This document shows positions 8,307 through 17,968 of a stretch of DNA of 64,000 nt, piece after piece (within the stretch, counting starts at the first letter, position 1; each line of letters opens with the position of its first letter). Source of the stretch: Sphingomonas sp. BK235 (lineage in GTDB: Bacteria > Pseudomonadota > Alphaproteobacteria > Sphingomonadales > Sphingomonadaceae); contig NZ_SLXN01000011.1 of assembly GCF_004345855.1 (NCBI RefSeq), forward strand, positions 39,625 through 103,624, written 5' to 3'. The notes under the pieces are model-generated. The model made no database searches. It was given only the letters and a program-made list of their open reading frames with translations, and was not told the origin of the DNA. The position numbers and the translations under genes are program-made.

Positions 8307-10049
8307 ATGATCGTTCCGCCTATCCTGCGTCTTTCCGGCTTATGCCTGACCGCTGTTTCGATCGGGCTGCTCTTTTCAGCGGCGGCTCACGGGACGCCCG
8401 CGACACGGGGCGGGAGCGCGGACCTGATCCTGACCAACGCGCGGGTCTATACTGTCGACAGGGACAAGCCGTGGGCGGAGGCGGTGGCGATCCGCGACGG
8501 GCGCATCATCGCGGTTGGTACAAGTGCCGAGATCGCCGCGCGCAAGGGCGCCCGGACGAAGGTGACCGATCTGGGCGGCCGAATGCTGATGCCCGCCTTC
8601 GGGGACGCCCATGCGCATCCGATCTTCGGCGGCATGAGCCATGCACGCTGCTCGCTGCACGCCGGCAACTCGCTGGACGACTACCGCCGGATCATCGCGG
8701 CCTGTATTGCGCGTACGCCTGGCACGGGTACGATCTTCGGCTCGGGCTTCAACCAGTCGCTGTTTCCGCCGAAGGGCATTCCGCGCAAGGAAGTGCTGGA
8801 TGCCATTTCGACGGCCCGCGCGCTGATCTTCGAATCTGACGGGCATACGCTTTGGGTCAATTCCAGGGCGCTCGAACTTGCGAAGATCACGAAAGATACG
8901 CCGGACCCGAAGAACGGGACCATCGATCGCGATCCGGGTACCGGCGAGCCGGTCGGTGGGCTGGAGGAAGCGGCGATGGCGCTGGTCGAGCCGCTGGTGC
9001 CGCCGCCGAGCGACAAGGATCTGCAGGGCGCGATCACCTATACCGTGCGGCTGTTTAACAGTCTGGGAATCACGTCGTGGCATGACGCGGCGCTCGAGTG
9101 GGAGAAGGGTGGCACCAGCCGTGCGCTTGACGCATACAAGGCCGTCGCCGCTCGTGGTGAGCTGACCGTGCACACCGCCATGGACCTGCACTGGGACAAC
9201 AATCGCGGCATGGAGCAGATAAGCGACATCCGGAAACTATCGTCCCGCGCGCGTGCGATCGGACTAAACGCCGACGGTGTGAAGTTCTTCATCGATGGCG
9301 TGATCCCGCAGCAGACCGCCGCCATGCTGGCGCCCTATGAGGGCACGACGGAGAAGGGCGCAGTGCAGATCGCGCCGGCGGCGCTGTCGAAGGCGGTGAG
9401 GGAACTCGACAATATGGGCATGCAGTCGCACTTCCATACCATCGGCGACGCGGCAGTCAGGCAGGCGCTTGATGCGGTGGCGAGCGCGCGCCAGCAACGT
9501 CCCGGCAGCGACACCCGCCCGATGATGTCGCACATGAACGTCATCGATCCCGCCGATCAGCCGCGCTTCGGAAAGCTGGGGGTCACTGCGGTCTTTCAGC
9601 CGCTATGGGCCTGCGACGAACCATACATGAAGCTGACTAAGGAGCGCATTGGCGCGGTCCGGTCGAACTACATCTATCCGGCGGGCAGCGTGCTGCGGGA
9701 CGGCGGCCGGCTGGCCTATGGCGCCGACTGGTCGGTAGCCTCGGCCAACCCGCTCGAAGGCATCGAGGTCGCATTGACCCGCGTGGCGCCGGGCAGTGAC
9801 CAGCCGCCGCTGGAGCCCGGCGAGGCGGTGACGCTGGAGCAGGCTCTGGCCGCCTATACGATCAACGTGGCGTACGTGAACCATCTCGACCGCGAGACCG
9901 GCTCGATCGTCTCCGGCAAGAGCGCCGATCTGATCATCCTTGACCGAGACCTGTTCAAGGTGCCGGTGCGCAGCATTCATGACACGAAGGTGCTCGTGAC
10001 GCTGTACAAGGGTAAATCGGTGTACGGCAGCCTAGATAGGCTGCGGTAA
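8307..10049 (+). CDS. exported amidohydrolase, YtcJ-like (amidohydrolase family 3)
   Basis: 580 residues with an N-terminal signal peptide (hydrophobic core about residues 8-28, cleavage near AAHG). The mature part begins with the composite-sheet motif ADLILTNARVYTVD. The metal-binding DAHAHP (near residue 99) replaces the HxH of many amidohydrolases, and later HFHTIGD and a C-terminal GADWSV carry the remaining metal or catalytic positions. The closing GSIVSGKSADLIILD is typical of YtcJ/N-substituted formamide deformylase proteins. The likely reaction is hydrolysis of an amide or ester in the periplasm. It follows a TBDR, suggesting the two process one imported substrate. Confidence 0.9.
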   Translation: MIVPPILRLSGLCLTAVSIGLLFSAAAHGTPATRGGSADLILTNARVYTVDRDKPWAEAVAIRDGRIIAVGTSAEIAARKGARTKVTDLGGRMLMPAFGDAHAHPIFGGMSHARCSLHAGNSLDDYRRIIAACIARTPGTGTIFGSGFNQSLFPPKGIPRKEVLDAISTARALIFESDGHTLWVNSRALELAKITKDTPDPKNGTIDRDPGTGEPVGGLEEAAMALVEPLVPPPSDKDLQGAITYTVRLFNSLGITSWHDAALEWEKGGTSRALDAYKAVAARGELTVHTAMDLHWDNNRGMEQISDIRKLSSRARAIGLNADGVKFFIDGVIPQQTAAMLAPYEGTTEKGAVQIAPAALSKAVRELDNMGMQSHFHTIGDAAVRQALDAVASARQQRPGSDTRPMMSHMNVIDPADQPRFGKLGVTAVFQPLWACDEPYMKLTKERIGAVRSNYIYPAGSVLRDGGRLAYGADWSVASANPLEGIEVALTRVAPGSDQPPLEPGEAVTLEQALAAYTINVAYVNHLDRETGSIVSGKSADLIILDRDLFKVPVRSIHDTKVLVTLYKGKSVYGSLDRLR

Positions 10050-10226
10050 CGGCGTGACATACACCCGATTGTCTGCCCGCCGTACCGCTTCGCCAGTCCG
10101 TCCTCGACCATGCATCGGTACGCCATCGACGGTCAGGGTGGTGCGGACGAGCCGAGGTCCATCACGTGCGTCCAGTCTCGGGATGGTCGCCGCACACTCG
10201 TCGCTATGGTTGGCAAAGGTATCTAA

Positions 10227-10826
10227 ATGAGCCTGTTTTCTCCCCGGCGACCTGGTGATCTCGCGAAAGTGATCGATCAGGAGGTTCTCGGCCTCGTCGT
10301 GACCCATGACGAAAAGGGGTTTGTCTCGACTCCCCTGCCGCTGCTTGCCGAGGTAGATGCGACAGGCGAGGTTCGCGCGCTGATCGGCCATTTCGCCCGT
10401 GCTAATCCGCATGTGGACCGCGCTACGCGGACGCCACGCGCGCTCGTAAGCTTCATGGGACCGCATGGCTACATTTCGCCTAAGATGGTCTCCAAGTCCG
10501 GTTGGGCCCCGACATGGAATTACCGCCTCGCGCAATTCGACGTGGAAATTGAATTCGCGGACGAAGTTGCAAGTGGCGACACGGCGATCCGTCGACTCGT
10601 CTCCTTTATGGAAGGGGCAGAAGCAACTGATTGGAGCGTCGATCGCGTTGGCGCGCGTTACCGCGACCTGGTGTCTCGAGTAATCGCGTTTCGTGCCAAG
10701 GTGATCTCGTCCGCCGGCCGCTTCAAGCTGGGCCAGGATGAAGATGAGGAAACGTTTGTGGAGATTGTCTCCGCGATGCGAGACAGCGCTCTTGCAGAGG
10801 TGATGCTTAATCAGCGAGGCCGCTAG
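10227..10826 (+). CDS. PaiB-like FMN-binding negative transcriptional regulator family protein
   Basis: 199 residues. It shows the PaiB family order: an early VVTHDEKGFVSTPLPLL strand, GHFARANPH, a FMGPHGYISP motif and the diagnostic PTWNY (near residue 95). These proteins adopt the split-barrel flavin fold; Bacillus PaiB represses sporulation and protease genes, but most homologues are uncharacterised. An AAAGGT ribosome-binding site precedes the ATG. It stands alone between the amidohydrolase and the convergent MFS gene. Family call firm, function unknown. Confidence 0.86.
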   Translation: MSLFSPRRPGDLAKVIDQEVLGLVVTHDEKGFVSTPLPLLAEVDATGEVRALIGHFARANPHVDRATRTPRALVSFMGPHGYISPKMVSKSGWAPTWNYRLAQFDVEIEFADEVASGDTAIRRLVSFMEGAEATDWSVDRVGARYRDLVSRVIAFRAKVISSAGRFKLGQDEDEETFVEIVSAMRDSALAEVMLNQRGR

Positions 10827-10943
10827 CTGCATCGATGAAGTGGTAGGTTGCATGGTATGAAGCAGCAAGGGCCGACGTTTGCTATTCTCCTGCGGCCCGA
10901 CAAAAAAACGGCTTTGCGGCGCGTCACGCGTGTCGCCCGCGGA

Positions 10944-11006
10944 GATGAACGGGCGTCCGAAGTTGAGAACCGAACAGGGCGCCGGGAGTGACCGCTTTTC
11001 GGTCGA
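10944..11006 (+). repeat. dispersed intergenic repeat, copy 1
   Basis: Begins GATGAACGGGCGTCCGAAG and contains GAGTGACCGCTTTTCGGTC. It lies between the convergent PaiB-like and MFS genes. Moderately degenerate. Confidence 0.65.
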
Positions 11007-11031
11007 CCTCACTGCTTGTTGTCTGCGCCTT

Positions 11032-12357
11032 CTAACGCTGAAAAGCTTTGCGCCTGAGCGCCTTTGGATAACCAAAGCAGGCGACTAGCAAAGAGGCCAC
11101 GCAAATAACGGTCATGTACCAGGAGAAAGAGGCGTTTGTTCCAGTGGCGGCGTACAGCCATGTCGCAATCAACGGCGCTGTAGAACCGATTAGCGTTGTG
11201 CCCACGTTATAGTTCAGCGCTGCCGCGGTGCCGCGCACGTCGGGTGGGAAAGCGAGGACATAGGCGTGGGTAAGCGGCGCGCCAACCAAGTTATTGACGA
11301 TTGTAAAGCCGATCACCGCCAGCAGGGTCGCACCAAGCGACGTGCCAAGGAACGCGAATGCAGGGATGGTCAGCAGGCTGAACAGCGTGAAGCCGCCGAT
11401 CAGCACGAGGCGCCCGCCGAAGCGATCGGCGAGCAAGCCGCCGACGATCGCGGCCGGCGGTCCGACCAGGTAGCACAGGATCGAGGCGAACAGTGCGCGT
11501 TCGTCGCCGAACCCCTGCGTGATCAGTGCGGTGACGAAATAGGTCTGAATGCAAAAGGTGCCGACGCGTTGACCGGCGCTGAGCAGGATCACCTGCGTCA
11601 TCGATCGCCAGTGGCGGTGGATGGCCTCGGTGAACGGCACAGCGGTGGCGGCGTGGCCATCGGCCTCGGCCAACGCGCGTTCAATGCGGGGCAGGTCGCG
11701 GATGGTACGGCGGATCCACAGCGTGGTCAGACCGAGCGGGCCGGCCAGCAGAAACGGAATGCGCCAGCCGCCGGCCTCGAACCCCTCGCGCCCGAACCAC
11801 GCGCTCAACCCCAGAGCGACGACCGACGCGAGCAGAGGCCCAAGCGAGGTCGAGCCAACGCTCCACCCAGCCAAATACTGGCGACGGTTCGGGGGGCCGT
11901 GTTCCAGCATGTAGTTCGCCGCTACGGTATACTCGCCGCTGGCCCCGATGCCCTGTATCAAACGGCACAGGATTAGCAGGATCGGGGCGGCGATCCCGAT
12001 CGTCGCATAGCTCGGCAGCAGGCCGATCGCGACCGTGCCGAAGGTCATCAGGTTAATCGTTAGCATCAGCACGGTCTTGTGCCCGCGCAGGTCGCTGAGG
12101 CGACCCATCACCACGCCGCCGACGGGCCGGATCGCATAGGCGACGATCAGCCCGGCGTAGGTGGCGAGCAGCGCGGTGGTGGGGTTCGAGCCCGGGAAGA
12201 ACGCCTGTGCCATGTAGACGGCCAGGATCCCGTAGAGCGCGTTGTCGTACCATTCGACGACATTGCCCAGCACCGCGGTGAGCAGCGCCTTTCGATAGGT
12301 GCGCACGTCATACGCCGGAACGATGTCGCCGGGCGCCGGAGCGAGCGGCGCGGTCAT
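11032..12357 (-). CDS. MFS transporter, metabolite:H+ symporter (MHS) type
   Basis: 441 residues with twelve predicted hydrophobic segments. The MHS/ProP/ShiA signatures are present: N-terminal NVVEWYDNALYGILA, then a GRLSDLRGHK loop between TM2 and TM3 and RLIQGIGASGEY in TM4-5. It catalyses proton-coupled uptake of an organic acid, betaine or amino-acid-like solute. Its ATG overlaps the stop of the gamma-glutamyltransferase-like gene (ATGA), placing it third in the TBDR-GGT-MFS unit. It is probably the inner-membrane step for the ligand brought in by the upstream TBDR. Confidence 0.9.
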   Translation of the reverse strand: MTAPLAPAPGDIVPAYDVRTYRKALLTAVLGNVVEWYDNALYGILAVYMAQAFFPGSNPTTALLATYAGLIVAYAIRPVGGVVMGRLSDLRGHKTVLMLTINLMTFGTVAIGLLPSYATIGIAAPILLILCRLIQGIGASGEYTVAANYMLEHGPPNRRQYLAGWSVGSTSLGPLLASVVALGLSAWFGREGFEAGGWRIPFLLAGPLGLTTLWIRRTIRDLPRIERALAEADGHAATAVPFTEAIHRHWRSMTQVILLSAGQRVGTFCIQTYFVTALITQGFGDERALFASILCYLVGPPAAIVGGLLADRFGGRLVLIGGFTLFSLLTIPAFAFLGTSLGATLLAVIGFTIVNNLVGAPLTHAYVLAFPPDVRGTAAALNYNVGTTLIGSTAPLIATWLYAATGTNASFSWYMTVICVASLLVACFGYPKALRRKAFQR

Positions 12358-13955
12358 CAGAAGCCCGCCGCCAGCCCGACGCGGCGCGGGTCGGCGCAGG
12401 AGTGCAGCCGGTCCGCGCCGTCGATGGCAATGCCCTCAAAATTGCCCGTCAGCACGCTGCGCGGATGGATCAGCTTGCTCCACAGCCGGCGCTCGCTTGT
12501 CCAGGCGAGGAAGCGTTCCTGGATCGCGGGGGTGAAGCCGCATTCCAGCGTGGTTCCGGGCTCCCACCCGCGCTCGGGGGTGTGCGGGCGCGTCCCGAAC
12601 CGTGGTTCGTGCACCGATTCTGCAACGCTCATGCCGAAGTCCATCATGTTCACCAGGTTCTGAAGAATGCACGCGACGAGCGATACCGACGGTGAGCCAG
12701 CGACGATCACTGGCCGACCCTGTGCCATCACGATCGTCGGCGCGAGATAGACCGTCGCGCGCGATCCAGGTTGCGGCAACAGGCGCTGGAAGAAGGATCC
12801 GCCGCCTGACAGCTGGAAACCCTCTGCGAACAGGCGATTCACCCAGGCGGACGCCATGTGCGAATGGGTGCAGCTCGCCACGTTGCGATCGGCGTCGACG
12901 ACGGAGATGTGGATCGTCCCCGGCGTCGGCACCACGCGGCCTGTCGCGCGTGGCTCGTCGTTGCCCATTAGCGCGAGGCGGCGCTCGGCATGATCCTTCG
13001 ACAGCAGCATGGCGATCGTGTCCGGCGCGGTCGCCAGATCGCCTTGCCGCGGCGGCGCGTAATAGACCTCGTTGTGGACGCGGATCAGCTGCCTGAGCGT
13101 ATCGAAGTCGCGCGAGGCGGGCTCGCGCCGCCAGAGCTCGAGCCGTTCGAGCATGTTGAACGCCTCGATCAGCTGCAGCCCGCCGTCGTCCGGCGGCGGC
13201 GACCCGATCAGCTCGAAGTGGCGGTAGGTGCCGGTCAGTGGCCGTTGCAGCATCGGTCGATAGGCGTGGAAATCGTCCTGCGTGATGACGCCGCCGCCGC
13301 GCTGCGCCTCCGCGGCGTGCGCACGTGCAAAGTCGCCGAGCCAGTAGTCGTCGCCTTCGTCGCGCAGCCGCTCCAGCGTCCGCGCCACGCGATGCTGCCG
13401 GATCGTGTCACCCGGCTGGAGCAGCTCCCCGTCGGGCCAGAACACCTCCCGTCCCTGGTCGTGGGTGCCGAGATTCTCGAGATGCGCGTAGACGATGCCG
13501 TAGAGATAGGGGTTCAGCTCAAACCCGTCGCGCGCCACCTTTATCGCGGCGTCGAGCAAGCGTGCGACGGACGCTTTGCCCCAGCGCGCGGCGATGTCGG
13601 CGAAGGCGGGCCACCAGCCGGGCACGGGCACGCCCCGGCCGGTGGAAAGATCAGCGCCGCCATAACCCGGCAGCGGGGCGAGCGGCGCGTTGACGTTGCC
13701 GTTCACATATTGCGCAATGCCCGTGGCGGCATCGCGGTAGAGCATGCTCAGGCCGCCGGTGATCGCCGTCATGTGAGGCTCCACCACCAGCTGCATGGCA
13801 GCGGCGGCGAGCGCCGCGTCTGCCGCGTTGCCGCCCTCGCGCAGCACGTCCAGCGCGGCTTCGGTGGCCAGCGGATGCGACGTCACCACTATTGCCCGCC
13901 CGGCCTCCACGGGTTGGCGGGAGCCGAAGCGGGCGAGGGGGGCAGCGCCTGTCAC
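12357..13955 (-). CDS. gamma-glutamyltransferase family Ntn hydrolase, no signal peptide
   Basis: 532 residues. Family motifs in order: GGNAADAALA (41-50), PHMTAITGG (60-68), SPPPDDGG (252-259), the autoprocessing/nucleophile segment GTIHISVV with Thr347, and GSPSVSL in the small subunit. Known relatives self-cleave before this Thr and hydrolyse or transfer gamma-glutamyl (or related acyl) groups. Unlike classical GGT it has no signal peptide, so it should work on imported substrate in the cytoplasm. It lies directly downstream of the TBDR (7-bp gap) and overlaps the MFS start. With the deglycase/kinase/oxoprolinase arm it suggests gamma-glutamyl or pyroglutamyl chemistry. Confidence 0.9.
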   Translation of the reverse strand: MTGAAPLARFGSRQPVEAGRAIVVTSHPLATEAALDVLREGGNAADAALAAAAMQLVVEPHMTAITGGLSMLYRDAATGIAQYVNGNVNAPLAPLPGYGGADLSTGRGVPVPGWWPAFADIAARWGKASVARLLDAAIKVARDGFELNPYLYGIVYAHLENLGTHDQGREVFWPDGELLQPGDTIRQHRVARTLERLRDEGDDYWLGDFARAHAAEAQRGGGVITQDDFHAYRPMLQRPLTGTYRHFELIGSPPPDDGGLQLIEAFNMLERLELWRREPASRDFDTLRQLIRVHNEVYYAPPRQGDLATAPDTIAMLLSKDHAERRLALMGNDEPRATGRVVPTPGTIHISVVDADRNVASCTHSHMASAWVNRLFAEGFQLSGGGSFFQRLLPQPGSRATVYLAPTIVMAQGRPVIVAGSPSVSLVACILQNLVNMMDFGMSVAESVHEPRFGTRPHTPERGWEPGTTLECGFTPAIQERFLAWTSERRLWSKLIHPRSVLTGNFEGIAIDGADRLHSCADPRRVGLAAGF

Positions 13956-13962
13956 GACCAGA

Positions 13963-16824
13963 TCAGCCGAAATGCGCCGAGACCTGGACGTACATGTAAC
14001 GTCCGAGGATGTCGTAGGTTCGGAAGTCGCGCGTCAGCGGGTCGACCCCGCGATCAAGCAGGTTGTTCACGCCGATCGTCATCCTGACGCCCTGTTCGAA
14101 GTCGTAGCCGGCCGACAGGTCGACGTAGTTCGCGGCGCCGATCTCGTAGCGGCACGTCACGGGGCCGCTCGCCGCTTGCGCCGTCTTGGCGGTGGTACCC
14201 GCGCAGGCGGTGCCGGCCGCGGTGTCGAGGTTGCGCACGTCGACGCCCGAAATGAAGCGGTGCCGCGCCATCAGCGCGAACCCGCCGGCGTCGAAGTTGA
14301 CCATCGTCAGCGAGCGGAACTTGGCGAAGTTGCCTTCGCCGCCGGCGGTGGAGTCGCGGTAGAAGCCGGCATAGTCGATCGCCGTGGTCGGCTGTGCGGA
14401 GATCGCAGTCGACCGGTAGCTGTCGGTATAGGTGCCGTCGAAGCTGAGGCGGAACGTCCCGATGTCGGTTGGCTGGCTGTACTTCACGGACACGTCCACG
14501 CCCGCGGTGCGGATGCCGCCGATATTCTCGCGCAGGTTGCTGATGTTGGTGATCTGACCCAAGCCGTTGCGGCTGACCAGCGCGCAATATTGCGCGATGT
14601 TCTGCCGGTAGCACAGGTCGAGGACGGTCTGCGCGCCCGGTGCGCCGATGGCGCCCTTGATGTCGTATTGCCAGTAATCGGCCGACAGCGTCAGGCGGCG
14701 CAGGAACGACGGGCTGAACACCGCGCCGGCGGTCAGCGTGTTGCCCGTTTCCGGCGACAGGTTCGGGTTGCCGCCGTTGGTGGTCGGGGGCTGGCGGTCG
14801 CCGATGAAGCCCGCGGGTACGGCGGCGCAGGCGCCGGATCCGGCCGCCGGCGCGTTGCACGGATCGGTGATTGTCGGGGTGTCGCCGTACTGGCCCGAAT
14901 AAAGATCCTCGATCGTCGGCGAGCGGAATACACGGGCGTAGGTGCCGCGAATCAGCAAGTCGCTGACTGGACGGTATTGCGCCCCCACCTTGTAGTTGGT
15001 CGTGCCGCCGAACGTGGAATAATCCGAGTAGCGCACACCGGCGTTGACATCGAGTGACTGGATCAGCGGCACGTCGCGCAGCAGAGGAACGTTGACCTCG
15101 CCATAGACTTCCTTGACGTTGTAGCTGCCCTTGACCGCCGTCTCGTACTGCACGTCCATCAGCTTGTTGGCGAGCAGGTAGTCGGGGGCGTATTCCGACG
15201 ACAGCTTGCGATACTCGCCGCCGACTGCGATCCCGACCGGGCCTGCCGGCAGGGTGAAGAGCGTGCCGGTGACGTTGGCGAGCACGTCGTGCTGCGAGCT
15301 CTTCCAGTTGCTGTGCAGCCCCGGCGAAATCGCGGTCAGCGCCCCGACTGGAATCTCGCTGAAGATGTTGATCGGGGTGCAGCCGGAGATTGTCGCGCCC
15401 GGTACGCCGCAGCGCGCGGTGCCGCCGGCGTCGACGAAGGACGGGCCGATCGCCGCCTGGATGGCGGGCAGATAGATGCTTCCGGTGCGCGTGCCCTGGA
15501 TCCGCTGGTCGGCGTAACTGTAGTTCACGTCCCAGTCGAAGTCGCCGATCTTGCCCTTCAGCCCGGTGCTGAGCTGCACGTCGTCGCGATCGTAGGTGCG
15601 GATGCGCTGGCCGTTGTTTACGAGGCGTTGGCGCACGTCGGGGATATCGACGCCGAACGGATTGTAGATGCTACGTCCCGAGATGGTGACGCCATACGCC
15701 TGGGTTTGAAAGTAGTCCGACGCCAGCGTCGAGTCGGATAGTGTATGGGTGTAGAAGCCACTGGCATAAAGCGACAAATTGTCGGCCAGTTTGTAGGTGC
15801 CGCTGCCGAATACGCTGTAGCGTTCTTGCGGGGTCAGCAGCTGCGTTTCGACGCGGTCGTTGTAGGTGTCGTTGACGTCACCGGCGCCAATGAAGCAGCG
15901 GAAGTCCCCGGCGCTAGTGCCGGCCGCGCCGGTGGCGCGCGTGACGAAGACCGCGCTTGCCGCGACATTGCCGGGATTGGAACAATTCAGGCCTGGGTTG
16001 GCGGCTACCGCCGCGCTGCGCGGAACGGTGAAGCGGCCAGTTGGGGTAGCGGGCGATCCGGCAAAGACCAGGTTGCCGTTGGTCAGCGCATAGGGCGTGT
16101 CGGCCCAGTCGCGGGCTGTATTCAGCATCGGCTGCTGCTTCATGTAGGTGCCGCCGACCATCAGGCTTCCCCGATCGAAGCTGTGCGCGATCGATCCCTG
16201 CAGGTTCAACGACGGCACGTCGCCCTTGTCGCTGATGCCATAATAGGCGGACAGGTCGACCCCGCTGGCCTTGCGCTTAGTGATGAAGTTGACCACGCCG
16301 GCGATCGCATCCGAGCCGTAGATGGCCGACGCACCGTCCTTGAGCACCTCGACGCGCTCGATCATGTTCGCCGGCAACGCGTTGACGTCACGCGCGAAGA
16401 AGCGAACACCGTCGATCAGCAGGAGCGTGCGGTCCGCGCCGAGCCCGCGCAGCGAGATGTCCGACCGGCCAGTGCCTCCGTAGCTGTTGTCGGCCGGGCT
16501 CATGCCGCCGCCCGCAATGTTGGGCAATTGGCGCACGATGTCGCCGACCGTTGCGAAGCCACTTTCCTGGATCTGCTCCTGGCCAAAGGTAAAGACCGGA
16601 CTCGCCGTCTCGCCGTCGATGCGCCGGATGCGGCTGCCGGTGACGACGATGTCGCTCTGGTCAGCCCCGGAAGAGGGGTCTGCGGCCTGGTCGCCGACGG
16701 TGGTGTCGGCGGGCGCCGCGGTCTGTGCGACGGCGTCCGCCACCTGTGCCGCTGTGGTCCCGGGCAGCTGCGCGACCGTGACCAGCGCCGTTGCCGCCAT
16801 CAACCGGAACTTCAGTTCAGTCAT
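13963..16824 (-). CDS. TonB-dependent receptor of the glycated-substrate locus
   Basis: 953 residues from ATG 16824, chosen because a strong GGGGGG tract lies 6 bp upstream and a signal peptide (ATALVTVAQLPGTTAAQ) follows. An in-frame extension to 16968 has no signal sequence. The plug opens with DIVVTGSRIRR and contains DGASAIYGSDAIAGVVNF; the barrel ends in a terminal aromatic residue (AHFG). Two operator-like sites lie in its leader (16983-17049), indicating control by the neighbouring GntR repressor. It heads the TBDR-GGT-MFS unit and likely imports the conjugated amino acid or peptide that the locus degrades. Confidence 0.92.
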   Translation of the reverse strand: MTELKFRLMAATALVTVAQLPGTTAAQVADAVAQTAAPADTTVGDQAADPSSGADQSDIVVTGSRIRRIDGETASPVFTFGQEQIQESGFATVGDIVRQLPNIAGGGMSPADNSYGGTGRSDISLRGLGADRTLLLIDGVRFFARDVNALPANMIERVEVLKDGASAIYGSDAIAGVVNFITKRKASGVDLSAYYGISDKGDVPSLNLQGSIAHSFDRGSLMVGGTYMKQQPMLNTARDWADTPYALTNGNLVFAGSPATPTGRFTVPRSAAVAANPGLNCSNPGNVAASAVFVTRATGAAGTSAGDFRCFIGAGDVNDTYNDRVETQLLTPQERYSVFGSGTYKLADNLSLYASGFYTHTLSDSTLASDYFQTQAYGVTISGRSIYNPFGVDIPDVRQRLVNNGQRIRTYDRDDVQLSTGLKGKIGDFDWDVNYSYADQRIQGTRTGSIYLPAIQAAIGPSFVDAGGTARCGVPGATISGCTPINIFSEIPVGALTAISPGLHSNWKSSQHDVLANVTGTLFTLPAGPVGIAVGGEYRKLSSEYAPDYLLANKLMDVQYETAVKGSYNVKEVYGEVNVPLLRDVPLIQSLDVNAGVRYSDYSTFGGTTNYKVGAQYRPVSDLLIRGTYARVFRSPTIEDLYSGQYGDTPTITDPCNAPAAGSGACAAVPAGFIGDRQPPTTNGGNPNLSPETGNTLTAGAVFSPSFLRRLTLSADYWQYDIKGAIGAPGAQTVLDLCYRQNIAQYCALVSRNGLGQITNISNLRENIGGIRTAGVDVSVKYSQPTDIGTFRLSFDGTYTDSYRSTAISAQPTTAIDYAGFYRDSTAGGEGNFAKFRSLTMVNFDAGGFALMARHRFISGVDVRNLDTAAGTACAGTTAKTAQAASGPVTCRYEIGAANYVDLSAGYDFEQGVRMTIGVNNLLDRGVDPLTRDFRTYDILGRYMYVQVSAHFG

Positions 16825-16982
16825 AAGACGCCCCCCTCGATGTTCGGCGGGTCTTCTCCGAAGGGTCGAGCGCACACGGCGGTGGTCGGTGGTACGCGCC
16901 GGTTGCAGCGCGGCCGTTCCTCTACCGTCTGTGCTAGACCAACTCGTCCAGCCGCGTTTAATTTCCACGGCAAACTTGCTAT

Positions 16983-16994
16983 TGGACTATACCA
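16983..16994. promoter_or_regulatory. candidate GntR operator O1
   Basis: TGGACTATACCA; its reverse complement TGGTATAGTCCA is one base from the TGGTATAGACCA-type operators described for HutC/NagR-like GntR regulators. It lies in the TBDR leader, 159 bp upstream of the ATG. Confidence 0.65.
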
Positions 16995-17037
16995 GCTGGC
17001 AAGGGCTTTTTCACGCAAGCGTAATTTTTTCCCCGAT

Positions 17038-17049
17038 TGGTATAGTCCC
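17038..17049. promoter_or_regulatory. candidate GntR operator O2
   Basis: TGGTATAGTCCC, 11 of 12 identical to O1 read on the opposite strand, with centres 55 bp apart. The O1/O2 pair sits between the repressor's stop codon and the TBDR start, so it most likely governs the TBDR operon. Confidence 0.6.
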
Positions 17050-17111
17050 GCGCCGTGACGCGGGTCGACCAGGTACCTGGATGAAGGATCGCGACTCGGC
17101 GAGGATGCCGG

Positions 17112-17897
17112 TTAACTGATGGAGGTGCGCGGCATCTCAGTCTGGGCGGTTTTGAAGATGACCAGCTTCGGGTGGTTCACGGATCGCATGAACTCGATCG
17201 GGCGACCCGTCTCGTCGGTTACGGAGAGTTGCAGCGACAGGCAGGCGGTACCTTGCGCCAGATCGAGCAAGCGCGCTTCCATCTCCGAGCAGTTCGCTAC
17301 GCCGATCTCGCGCTCGCCGCGCATGGCGCCGATCCCGAACCGATTGTGCAGCAGGCTGTACAGCGACTCGCCCGCCATGAGGTCCTGCGCGGCCAGATCT
17401 GGCACCAGTTCTAGCGGCAGATGGCTCGTTTCGATGCACACGGGGGTGCCGTTTGCCGTCCACAGGCGGCGAAATACAACGATGTCAGCGCCTTCTGCCA
17501 GCTTCAGGCGCCCAGCTATCTTGGCGGAAGCGCGTGCCTGCTCGAAGTGCAGCAGCTTGTTGCCCGCCGTGCCGCCGCCAGCCTGGATGATCCGACGAAT
17601 GCCCTGTGACGCGAACGCATCGATCGGTCGGGTCACGCGCGGAGCAGGGATTCGAGTTCCGCTGGTGCCGTTACGCTCCAGCAGGCCGATCGTGATGAGA
17701 CCCTCGATTGCCTTGCGCACGGTCATGCGATTGCGGCCCAGCTGGTCGGCCAGCATGCGCTCAGAGGGGATGCGATCGCCCGGGCTATAATCCGGACCGG
17801 CGATCAAGTCCTGTATATGAGCCTGGATCTGGCGATAGGCCGGCATGGCGCTATCTGCGGCCTCTGCGTGCGCGTCGGTTGAGTGTGCTGTCCCCAT
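17112..17897 (-). CDS. GntR-family repressor with UTRA effector domain (FrlR/HutC-type)
   Basis: 261 residues from ATG 17897 (start uncertain; an in-frame ATG at 17981 adds 28 residues). The N-terminal winged helix shows PAYRQIQAHIQDLI, the GDRIPSERMLADQLGRNRMTVRKAI recognition region and an LLERNGTSGT wing. The C-terminal UTRA domain binds a sugar-phosphate or amino-acid-like effector. It is transcribed away from the deglycase operon and towards the TBDR. Three near-identical operators flank it. E. coli frl and Salmonella fra clusters likewise carry a GntR regulator, supporting control by a phosphorylated Amadori compound. Direct regulation is inference. Confidence 0.9.
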   Translation of the reverse strand: MGTAHSTDAHAEAADSAMPAYRQIQAHIQDLIAGPDYSPGDRIPSERMLADQLGRNRMTVRKAIEGLITIGLLERNGTSGTRIPAPRVTRPIDAFASQGIRRIIQAGGGTAGNKLLHFEQARASAKIAGRLKLAEGADIVVFRRLWTANGTPVCIETSHLPLELVPDLAAQDLMAGESLYSLLHNRFGIGAMRGEREIGVANCSEMEARLLDLAQGTACLSLQLSVTDETGRPIEFMRSVNHPKLVIFKTAQTEMPRTSIS

Positions 17898-17968
17898 CGT
17901 CGTAGCATGCTCCAGTTGCTGATCGGGTATATGCCCTCTGACGGCGATTTTGTACCGATATAAAAATC

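Noticed and set aside
10027..10044. GCAGCC/GGCTGC hairpin as a terminator
   Set aside because: It lies inside the last codons of the amidohydrolase gene and is not followed by a T-run.
10032..11075. 347-residue minus-strand frame
   Set aside because: It is antisense to the PaiB-like gene, shows no domain, and its composition is that of a GC-rich shadow.
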